The notes under the pieces are model-generated. The model did not search any database. It saw only the letters and a program-made list of their open reading frames with translations, and was not told where the DNA came from. A program made the translations under genes and the position numbers. This document shows, piece by piece, positions 23,530 to 35,800 of a stretch of DNA of 64,000 nucleotides (the first letter of the stretch is position 1; the number at the start of each line of letters is the position of its first letter). The stretch lies in NCBI GenBank assembly GCA_022495005.1, contig JAGYXB010001608.1:248001-312000 (forward strand). The letters are read 5' to 3'. The stretch is from Rhyacophila brunnea. Its lineage: Eukaryota > Arthropoda > Insecta > Trichoptera > Rhyacophilidae.

Positions 23530-23877
23530 TCACAAAGTCGGTTTAACTGGCAGGCCACTAGGAATGTGGTCGACATAGTTGGCAGGGAACTGGCCTTTAA
23601 GTCCATCAGCCTCCCCATAGAGCCATTCGTCGTTAATTTTGGCCGTAGCGTACACCCGACTGCCGACGCTCAGCCCTAAATCTCCGTCTTGCTGCGGCAC
23701 AAAGTCATACATGGCCGTGACAGGATAGCGCACTTCCGCCGGTTTGACTTTGGAGTCCTTGAGGGGCACTCTGATCTGGATGAAGTTAGCGGGGAACATC
23801 CCTTCAAGACCGCATCTCACGCGACCATATATCCATTCTTCATTTAATTGTCGGAGCAGTCTTATCTTATCGTTGGC
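23530..23877 (-). CDS. SH3 gene exon 4 (second half of SH3-1, all of SH3-2, stop)
   Basis: Begins after acceptor 'AATTTCTTTCCAG' with 'ANDKIRLLRQLNEEWIYGRV', completing SH3-1. It then encodes SH3-2 and ends with '..LPVKPTL' and TGA at 23530-23532. Confidence 0.9.
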   Translation of the reverse strand, partial: ANDKIRLLRQLNEEWIYGRVRCGLEGMFPANFIQIRVPLKDSKVKPAEVRYPVTAMYDFVPQQDGDLGLSVGSRVYATAKINDEWLYGEADGLKGQFPANYVDHIPSGLPVKPTL

Positions 23878-26800
23878 CTGGAAAGAAATTATGAAAATTC
23901 AGTAAGGAAAAATAATATTTCCACTATAAGAAGATCGATGATGGAAGAAATGTTGCTCACACCATGCCAAATAAATACATATTTACAAAAGCCTCAGAAA
24001 CTTAACAGATGGTACTAAAGATTGAATGAGTACAAGTGACATATATAATTATATATACATAATTTGAAAACATCTCATGCATAATACACACTAGAAAAAA
24101 ATCATTTTGTAGAAAAAAATACACCAAGTAGACACCCGACGGACTAATCAGGATCGGTTTTGTCCGCTTCAGTGGTGGGTATCAACTGATACAATGTATT
24201 TATACAATATTACATTTATTTAATTGGAAAAGCATACTGGCGTGAATCCAGCAGATACAGGTTCAAGTCCCGTCGGGTGTCATATTTTTTTCTACAAAAT
24301 GATTTTTTCTAGTGTGTATAAGCATGAGATGTTTTCAAATTACGTATAATCAGTGTATAGAATGTTACATTCTGAAATCTTGTGTCTTATTCGTTGAATA
24401 AAAGATATAGTTTATTAAAACAAGTGACATATAATTAAAAAATGAGTTATGAGAAAGAATTGTCAACCAATCCAATAGACATTTCATAAAAAAATGTTAT
24501 TATTATATTGATAGCAACTGTATATAATTTGAATGTTTCAATAAACTCAAAGTATCAATATTTTTTGTGGAATATTAATGAAGGATCATTTGAGAAAGAT
24601 ATCTTTACAGAATATTGAAAAGAGTTATGCAGAATTTACAAGAGCATATTTATCTTTGAAGTCGGTTTATTCAACTTTGTCACCGGTGCACTTGCATTCA
24701 TTCAATCCTCAATGCCTCAATTGTAGAAAAAATCTTAAACTGACATCATTCACTTGCCAGATGAGTTTTTTTAATTAATTTAGCTAACACCCAAGAAGGA
24801 CTTCTTGCGATAATTACTAAAATATAACTACACTAACTGAGATTTTTTAAATGCTGTCGATTCTACATCAGTTTTTTTTATTATTCTATTATATTTCTGA
24901 GGCATTTATAGATTATGTATTTTGAATAAATTGAATGCTACATTATCAAATCTTGTGTATATTCAGTATCAAATAAAATATAATTTAACAAGAAGTAAAT
25001 GAACACTTCTATCTATAAAAGAAAAGGCAAATGTAAAATCTTGTTTACATGATGTCGCAAAACAATATGACACACATTATAGGTGTGCTGTATCATTAAA
25101 TAATGAAGTCAGTCACCTTCTAACTAAGGTGATCACAGCGATGTCATTATGTGAAGCTTTCTGTGTTGGTACAGGCAATTTTTTTACATATCTATTAAAA
25201 AAAAATGGCTGGCACTAGCAACCAAATTGGTAGCAACACAGATGCTTGTTGCTTACAAATTACCGGTTCCGTCAGCTGTCAACCGCATGATGTGACAATG
25301 GTTATCGAAGGTAATAATATATACATATTTCCCACAAGAGGTTGAGAAATGCATGGCGCATAATACCCCGTTTACATGTGCATGGATTTACTGTTGACAG
25401 TAAGTATTATCGTGGTCATAACAAGAAAATGTATGGGTAAACATGTATTATCCTGCAGTCGGCAAGATTACATGCATGAATCAAAAAAGTTTGGAAGCTT
25501 CTGAATTTTAATGCGACAGTAGGATTTTATCAATCTGCGCCTGCCCGGTAGAACGATAGTGGCGAACCTGCCAGCAAATAAAACGATCTACGAATGAAGG
25601 TTGACCGATTTTCACTACCTGTCAAATAGTACCATAAAATGACAACATCACGTCTCGCTCACTCTTAAAGAATGAAATGGAGAGAGAGTCGGCACTTTTA
25701 CATGTAAACAGCTATTGTCACGATAGTTTAAAATACTCACTATTGCTGCCAGTAAATCCATGCACGTGTACAGGCGCTATTAATCTTTAATTGGTAGTGG
25801 TACCCAATATTTCTGACTGTTTCTCATTTGACAAAATCATTTTATCGCCTGATGATATTCTGACATGCAAATTTGAGTTATTTTGACATTTTGATTCTAG
25901 AATATATTGTGCCTGTGCACGAGATTAGTTACAAGTTCTGATAAAGTCAGTTGAAGTCATGTCGATTCTCTGTGTGCGGACCCTGCCTAATATTATCATA
26001 AGTATATAATTATCAATATATAAGTTATATACCCTGAATGGCAAGTCATCGTCTTGTGTTCCAGGGAAATCATACAGAGCAATGCCATAAGGTTCCTCGT
26101 TCATATCCACACTCTCTTGGTCATCAAAGTCGACGGGAACATTTCCCGGATTCCATTCCTGGGGCTGTTGAAGCTGGCAATCGTCTTGGGCGGGCGGAGG
26201 TGGCGGAGGAACGCTCGGCATGGGCGGGGAGTAACCTCCGTGGTCCAGAGCATCATTTCCTTCGCTATAAAGGTCATCCTGGAAATTAAATTAAAATAGA
26301 TAAACTGGGTGTGAATGGATCGTTCTCATTGGATAGAGGCAAATGAAGAGATTAATTAAATATTATAAAATATGTTTGTTCGTTATTACAGTGGGTATTA
26401 TACCACACTCAACGGTAATAAAAGGTAAACTTGATCCCATTTCCAGTAATTACAATTGCACAACATCAAAAATACTGACGCACTTTGCGTTAATTTCGAG
26501 ATTACATTCCCTCATAAAAGTGGAGAAATGTTTTGACACTCTCTGATAGTGCCCTGGTAATCATAATTATGCAGTTGATCACAGGTATTGAAGTAATTAA
26601 AAACTAGATTTTAGTATGATACAGTAGAATCTCGATTATCCAGAGTGTTAACAATAGTCTGGAAAACGATCAAGTTCGGTGGCATGAATGAACAGTTTAT
26701 CCTAACTTATATGTTATTTATATATTGTATTAGTACCATCGTTAGTTTGGGTAGATTCATATTGCTTCAGCATGAAGATATCAAAGGTCAATACAGAGGT

Positions 26801-29800
26801 CACAAATTGATAGTAATTATGCATATTTCCATTTCCCATCAAGAACCAACCATTAGTTAAAAGTAGTAAGAGATGATCAAAAAATATACCAGAAAGTAAA
26901 CAGGGTGGGATGGGGTTCGAGTGAGTCCAACCGATACTCTGTCAGTGACAGCGACCATGGACAGTATACAAATTTTTCCACCCACTTCTTGTGCAGAGGA
27001 AGAAATGGTGTCTACACAACTTGAATGGTGTATACGATGATCATAATATGCGAACGTATGTGTACATTGAAATGGCAGTGATTTTACTTGTGCATGTGAT
27101 TATTGTATTTTATTCTACATTTTGTGCATTTTACTATGCAGTTGGTCTAAAATATTTGTGCACTCATATTACAGCAGTGATTTTATGTAATGTAAAGCAA
27201 CTGCTCATCGAATCTTTCATCTTCATCGAAATTAAATTAAACGTTGGAAACAAAAACAACAAACTTCTGAAAAAACTATTCTGGTGTTATTTTTTTTTTA
27301 GTATGCACAGAAATTTTCGAATTACTTTGTTTAGAAGGTATTCTGTTAAGAAATATATATTGCACTGTTTGTTTCCAAAGCCTTCAAATGCAGTGTAACG
27401 ATTGCATGCAATCATCGAAAAAGTAAAAACACTACTGCGATACATGTGATGATCACCACTTATTACCTTCTGCGGTGTCAATATATGCTAAGTTTCTTAA
27501 TTCAATCAATACTTCAATATATTTTAACCCTGTTACAAAATATGTAGCATAATTGACACTTTTAAATATATTGATAAAGTGGATAGAAACAGTGGGCCTT
27601 ATGTAGTTATTTTGTGTTTAAGCGGTCAAAACATTTAACCGGGAACAAAGTAAATGGATTTTAAAATTGAAATAATTCTACATCAATGTTTTGGATCAAG
27701 TTTGATCGGAGAAAACTTGTGGAGAACAATAGAGGCTGATATCAATGACTATAATATTACATCCGTTATCCCCACTACTTACTACTTTTATCTAAATTAT
27801 AAAATGGGCGTACAGAAATGCGTACAAGCAATGACATTTTATAAAACGTGATGAAAGTAAACTCGCTTGTTTATTTATTTATTTTAAAATGTAATCACAA
27901 AATTGTATGAAAAAAAAAATGCTTACTACGCCTAAATTTAATACATAATAGGTAATAATATTATTAATGACCTAAAAGATTTCAAATCATATTATAAACA
28001 CACGTAACAGTTACATATTGTAAATAATATTTATTTTAATGCCAAAACACGTGTTTTATCAATGAACACTTTTACCAGGAAGTGCCTAATTTTATTTGTT
28101 TATCATTGAAAAAATATACGATAATTATTTAGAAATTATATGAGATAAGATTCGTTAATACAAACAACATGACTGTAGTGGCCACTCTAAATGATTTTTT
28201 TTTCTAATATACCTTGTCACTTGACTGATTATAATGTTATTGTTATAATTGCCAAAAAAGGTGATAAAAAGATTATCTATCTATTATGATACTAATATAT
28301 TGAATCGATTCATTAGGAGCTATCAATAGTGAGGTGCGTACGGGATTTAAAAACGTAATAAAATATGTATGGCTATATAATTTAGCTCATGATGTTTTGG
28401 GTTAAAATTCTGAAATGTATCCATATTTTGGCGTGTTTAAAATTAACATTTACTCCTTGACACATTTTTTATATTATGTTGCTTGATCTATAAACGGATA
28501 ATACCCAAAATACAAAAGCATATTAAACGATTCCCACCGACCGTCTAACCCGATCGACAAATGTCACTCTGAATCCTTTCACAGACCCATTAAAAAAGCA
28601 TAAACATTTCTATAATACATGATAATTTTATTAGGGTGTCATTCGCCATAATTAATAACTAGTGTTGATACGATCGAATTGGTACCTGAATCATTGTAAT
28701 TGCTATTTAAGGTAAAAGATTTTCACACACGCGGTCCAATTAGTAGTTTAATAACCAAAGTAAATTTACCAGAAATTTGTTCCGCCCCCACTTTCTGTCA
28801 AAAAATAAATTACGCGCATGGTGGTTTCAATTACTGATAAGCGCAATCGTCAAATAGGTTTATCGCGGCTTCCATTCAGAAAACTCATTCGTTGAACAAA
28901 CCAAAGACAAGTTCAACTCAGGGTCACACAAAAAGACAATATAACATTGTTCTGAGCAGCTGATGCATTAATTTAATCTCAATATTAAAATTATATTTAA
29001 AGTCAGTTACACACACGTCTTGTATCTTTTACAATTTTTTTGCACAAGTATAAGCTGACTTTAACATCATACTCTATAAAAGAATAAAAATAAGATGAAA
29101 ATAATAAACAACGGTAATGTACATAGCGTCTGTGAGGTCGTTTCAGCAAGTGAGCGGGGCGTGTGGAAATAACTGAAATCATTCTCATTTTTTTTAAGTA
29201 CCTACCTGTTGCATTCCTCACTACAACGTATCTTAACATCTACATAATGGATGCAATAGATAAACGATCTTAAAGGTGACGATAACTTATTAGTCGATAC
29301 ATAATACTATTCAATTATAACTGGATCAATATACACTCTTTGTTGACTACCAAAAAAGTAGAAACGGTTACCCCAGAAGACACCGAATTGATCTACTCGA
29401 CAGTGTTTTGGAAATCGGCAACAGTGCAATGAGTATAAATTATTGAAGTTCAGAAATAATATTTACGGAACCCTTTATTGGGTAATATTAGTTCAACATT
29501 TTCACCACAGGAGGTGTAATAATTCATGTATAATATACCTGCGTGTGGCGATAAAAGTCTGTTAAAGACACAGTTTTCATTTTTGTGGTTGTCTTTCTAA
29601 AAACAAATCAAAACCTAACACAACCTGCTGTAACTCAAAAATAAGTAGACTGTGGTGTTAGGTTTAGTTTGGTTTGGTTAGACCTTGGCCACTAAACGAT
29701 ATGGATAAAGTTTTGATTTCATTATTATGAAATAAATAATTTCTTACATACAGATTATAAAAAAGGTGATTCGACTACTCGGTCTGAATGCAAATAAATG

Positions 29801-32800
29801 TAAATAATAAAACCAATATGTTAAAAAGATTATGAATCGAAAAAAGAAAACATACAAATGAAGTTCACATTGACAATATGTAATTACTAGTTTTACTATT
29901 ACAGATATCTAGCATACCATCAGATAGAGACTAAATCGTAAGACAAAGCCTATCTCCAGATTGGTTATGTCACCTATCAAGATGTATCTCTTTACTGATG
30001 TAAGTAAAAAATGCAAACATACCAAGTCCATTTAAATTATGTGCATGTATATTAAGGGGGGACATGCTCGTCGAAGGTCAAAATTGAGTTTTTATTGTAT
30101 ATTCAAACCATGATCCTGGACACTCCTTAAACGTTGTAGATGATCTATTTATATAATTTTGAAGCCTTATTATCCTTTATAGTTATTTTAAATATTTGAT
30201 GACTGCATAAAGTATTTTTATTACATAAAATAGTATTCTTTTAAACCTCTCGCTCAAATGTTTTAGAATATAGTCATATTTCGGTACATAACTGTGCAGT
30301 GGTGTTAAGATTTTTTACATTTATTAATTTTTAAACGCATTTGTAAAACCATTAGTATAATTTATTACGAGATAATTTTTGTAAAATATTCACGATAAAA
30401 AATTATATTGATAATCTCTGTGATCCCAAATTTGACAAGAATTAGGCATTTTATTATTCAAAAAATCGGCAAGATTAACACATTTGAAGATGATTCTAAA
30501 GATACTTATTATAAGCTATGTCTTTGACTATTCAAGTGTGATAAATATCTTATGAATAATGATTGCTTTATAATAATTATTGACCTAAGAATAAGGTAGT
30601 GTTTTTTTGAAATACGCCATTTCTTTTGTCATTCCCTAGTGGTTAAGCTACAACATACGGCCGTAGCCATAAATTGACAAACCATAATTAAAGTAGGGAG
30701 TAAAATGATATTGACGCGCGTGTTTGAACATGTATCGTTTAAAAAAAAATAAAAAAAAATTCGGTTAGGTACATGTTCAAACACGCGCGTTAACATAATT
30801 TTACTCCTTACTTTAATTATAGTTTGTCGTTTTACGGCTACGGCCGTATGTTGTAGCTTAACCACTAGGGAATGACAAAAGAAATGGCGTATTTCAAAAA
30901 AACACTACCTTATTCTTAGGTCAATAATTTTTATAAAGCAATCATTATTCATAAGATTTTTATCACACTTGAATGGTCAAAGACATAGCTTATAATAAAT
31001 ATCTTTAGAATCATCTTCAAATGTGTTAATCTTGCCGATTTTTTGAATAATAAAATGCCTAATTCTTGTCAAATTTGGGATCACAGAGATTATCAAAATA
31101 ATTTTTATCGTGAATATTTTACAAAAATTATCTCGTAATAAATTATACTAATGGATTTATAAATGCGTTTAAAAATTAATAAAAGTAAAAAATCTTAACA
31201 CCACTGCACAGTTATGTACCGAAATATGACTATATTCTAAAACATTAGAGCCAGAGGTTTAAAAGAATACTATTTTATGTAACAAAAATACTTTATGCAG
31301 TCATCAAATGTTTAAAATAACTATAAAGGATAATAAGGCTTCAAAATTATATAAATAGATTATCTACAACGCTTAAGGAGTGTCCAGGATCATGGTTTGA
31401 AAATACAATAAAAACTCAATTTTGACCTTCGACGAGCATGTCCCCCCTTAACTGCAATTTATTGCGGCCCGCTATAGACTGACAAATAAATTCACATGGC
31501 AACATTATAAATTTTTATATTAAGTCAATATAGGAGACTTTCAGCTGTATAAAGTAAAATCACATGCTGTTTACATATTGTATATATGTAGAAAATTGTG
31601 GAATAAACGCAATATGAAATGAGCATGCATTGAAAATTTTTAATTGAATCTATATAAATGTAAATGAAAAACATGTATTAAAAATTTTTTTTTACTCACC
31701 ACAATTTGATAAGGAGTCCGCGCCGTAGTTACGGAGTTGGAGTATAACCGCCGTCCTTCTCCGTTAGCGAGAGTGGTCGTGAGAAGAGCAGAATTTTTCG
31801 GAGCCTTGGGCCTGGCGGGCTTCGCTCGAATGATGGTCGGAATTCGGTGCGTCTGCACTTTCGCAGCCACGGTCTTCCCATTGCAGAGCGGATCGAGGAA
31901 ATCGGAATCGTACACTGGGCGGGTCACGTTGGCCCTAGGTACACCGCCTTTGGGCGGGGAGAAGGGGTCGAAAGAGGCCCACGAGTCAAGGCCATCCGCC
32001 TCTCCGGCGAGAGGCCTGCCGCCCGAGAACAGGTCGCAGTCGTCCTCGAAGCCGCTCTCCGCTTGCGACGAATTTCCGCCGTTGAAGTTAACATTGGCTG
32101 TCGAAGAGGTGACATCGGAGCCGAAGCTGTCCACGCTCAGCCCGTCACTGCTAGACCTGGTAGTGAGAGTGGGAGAGCTGGGGGGTGATGACAAATCAAT
32201 CAGGGAAGCAATTGCAACTCCACTGTCCGGTTGCACATTCTGATTGGCCTTCGGAGGAGGACAAATGTTGGCATGAAAATCGTAAATGGGCTGGGCCAGC
32301 TTCGGCTTCCGGCTCATCAGACTCGAGAGGATGGTCGGTTTCCTGTTAAAATGGGCCGGCCTCTGGGGCACGTCAGGCTTTGCTGTCTTGCTGAAGTCGG
32401 GAGGCGGGGGCCTCGGGGGAGGCTTCTTCTTCTGATTTCCGAGGGAAGCGCCACCGGAGGACGAAAACGGATCATCGGCGAAAAGGTCATCCGCCCACCC
32501 ACCTGACTGCTTTTTGTTGGAGCCGGTGGCCATGGGGGGTGGAGGGGCAGCTCGAAGAGGTTGCTTCATATCTGCAAACGAAACAGGGTTTACTTTAGTC
32601 AATACCTAAAGATATTTAACAAACCTTCTTTCATGCAGACAGAAATCGCTGAGGCTAATTAAATACATTGCAGATTCATTTGTAGGTCACAGACCTAAAA
32701 GAAGTTTTTATTCAATGAACCATCATAATATTTGAAATCTAAATGATAAAAGTTTAATTTTATACTATTCTGTGGGAGTACAAAACTCTCATCAATTTCT

Positions 32801-35800
32801 ATACCTTCCGTCGATAGTAACGTCAATATTGTCAGTATACCTCAGACATTTAAGACCTATTTAAAAAAAAAACCAGGTCTCGCTATTGACTTTAATAATA
32901 ATATTATCTTGTTAATTAAAAATAACAAAAATATAACTAATAACATTGAGTGTATTTTAAATAAGCAATTCAATGTGATGGGCGGCATTAATATTATATC
33001 CGATAATTTCATGTACCTACAATAGAAACTAAAATGACATGAGTATTTATTGAACACGGCTGCTTCCAAGACTGACGACGGATACTGAATAAAGCAGCAG
33101 GAAACAATCTCTTCATATTTTGGTTGCTCGTGTCCAGGCAACCAAATATTGAGAATTGATTGCATGAATTAAAAAACAATACGGTTATTCGATTTTTATT
33201 TTTATAAGATCCTGTCCTTGTAATGTAATTGACCACAGAAACCTTCACGATTGAATTGACAGTTTGTACACCACTGATTTAATTGAACAATCATGTAAAA
33301 TCGCAAATAACAATACATTAAATAACACAAGCAAGGTGTTAATAGTGGGCTGCCATTCAACGCTACAGTTATTGTTCTATCGTTACCAATTCAACACAAA
33401 AAATATTAAATCACTTTCAAGTTTTGTAATACACAAAGTTAGTATTACACCCTCTATCTATACTCTAATTCTAATAGTTCGATTTCTTTGATTATACATC
33501 CTATTTGTCTTATTAAAGAACATCTTAGTAAAATAATGATTGGCCGCATGGAGCAAATAAAACAATTGAAAATTACAGCATAATTATTTAGAAAAAATGC
33601 AAATTTAATGTAAATTTACTCATGAGTCAACATTTTTCGTCAATTTACGATTGGTTTATCAAATATACATTTTTTCGAAATTAAGATTTTTGTGCAATTG
33701 TATTTTTTTTATCTATAATCTATATTATGGGTTCCCAATCGATGCATCACGACTCCCAAAGGAGTCACAAAGTACTCTTAAATTGTAACATAATTCATGA
33801 TAGAAAATATTATAATGATTGTTAATCCTACAGAACAGATAGAAATATGAAAGCCAGTCTGTACCAATGACAATGCTGTCAGTCTTGCTTTTTAAACAAA
33901 AATAAATTGTCCCGCGTGGGGCAGCTAAATTCACGATTATTCAACAAATGCAAATAAGACGTTTAACTTAAGACATATTCAAGTTATTCCAGGAAAAGGA
34001 GACTAAAAATATTTTCAAGTCAATTTCATTTATTTTAAGCATACCTACATCTAATAATTGCTATAATATCGAACGGGTATTTTCTCAGATGAATTTAAAA
34101 TGGTCAGATTGCAAGAGAAACAGATGTTCTATTGAACTGATGAAATTCGAATTACTTGTTCAATTCAACATGATATTATATAAGTACTTAATAATGTGCT
34201 GACTTTTACCAATACATTAAGCAGCGGAAACTCTTCAGGAAGTAAAATCTTCAACTGTGTAGGTACAAATAGGCGATTGTCGGCAAAAAACATTTTATTA
34301 TTATTTTCATAGTTAAAGAGTTTTGCGGTTTGTGTTATGTCATTGATGATTGATATTATAGAAATAAATATTAGAAATATTGAACCGTGTGTTTTTTAGG
34401 TTATCCTACGTTTTACTCCCGATTATTCACACGGTAAAAATCTCGATTTGGTATAATAATTATCTGGCAACGCTGTTCTGTACCCAAGGTTTTGAAGCAG
34501 GGTTCGCTTTATTACAGGTTACACAAAACGTACCTACATACTGATTGTCCTCGAATACTTATTCAATGCATAGTTCATTTACGCGGCAAACTTTAATGCA
34601 TATTATGATACAGACGTAACTATTGAAAATAACATATTCTTTAACACATGTTTAAGTTTGTCCCATATTGCTCCACATTCGAGATCAAAACATACACAAA
34701 GTGAGAGAAGATTTATAAAAATTGATCAAATGATAATCGACAAGTAAAGCTTTATTTTATGATTATTTTGTATTTGTGTTCTCACTCAATTAATGTGTTT
34801 TATGCTCATGTTGCAGGTTACTTGACTACTTTAAAGAGGGGTTTCAACACGAAAAAATTTGAAACCAATGATATGCATTGAAATTATTAAAAAATTTTAT
34901 TTTATTCGTCAATTCTATATTCAAATATTCGCAATAAACCAATAATCCACCAATAAATAACAACCAGTAATCATTGTGAGCTGGTTCATTCAATATCCAT
35001 TTCTGTCATTGAAATCATATATCAGTATTTAAATCAAATCATGTGGTCAAATATCATTTTACTTAATTTCAATCTTATTTTGAAAAGCATTGATTATGAA
35101 ATAATTTCATTATTAAATTTTAATTAGTTTAATTAATAGTTTTTATACCCTGTTTACACGTGCATGGATTTACTGCTGACAGTACGTATTTCCGTGGCCG
35201 TAACGAAAAATGTTTGTCACATACCTACTATCGTGCAAACACGTACTATATCTTGAGGTTAACCTATTTTCAGGACATGTCAAATAGTACCATAAAATGA
35301 CAACATCGTGTCTCGCTTACTCTTGAAGAATAAGATCGACGAGACAGTCAGCACTTATACATGTAAACAGTTATTATCGCGATAGTTTAACATACACACT
35401 ATTGGTGCAAGTAAATCCATGCACGTGTACAGGCGCTATTAAAATAAGTAAGTCGATTTTAGAGTCTGTTCTGTCTATTCTGAAATAATGCTGCAACCAT
35501 CTAACGAACAAAAATAAATGGTGTAAGACGACTTCATGGAATTAAAGATAATGAGCTTTGTGTTCTGTCTCCTGAAAAGTTAACATGTTGGCGTATTAGA
35601 CAAACTAAGCCTAAACCGATAGTTCAGTGAATTTAAAATTTAATTCGAAGAGAATAAGGTGGTCGTCTTTGTCTGTACTCCAAATATCAATGAATAACAA
35701 ATTTGGCAATTCATGATAATTAGAGTTTTATATATTTCTTAGTCGGATGGTTGTCCCCAGGTTACGAATAGAGTTAACAAGTCAACAAATTGTTATTGAC

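Noticed and set aside
26991..27398. 135-codon frame with hydrophobic segments in intron 2 of the SH3 gene
   Set aside because: Composition is that of AT-rich random sequence (Phe, Ile, Tyr, Lys, Asn), with no family resemblance and no splice context.
30629..30865. 78-codon frame near the centre of the fold-back element
   Set aside because: It spans the palindrome centre, so both halves mirror each other; an artefact of the inverted repeat.
31737..32243. 168-codon and 113-codon plus-strand frames
   Set aside because: Shadows of SH3 gene exon 2 on the minus strand, which has matching splice phases and known-type motifs.
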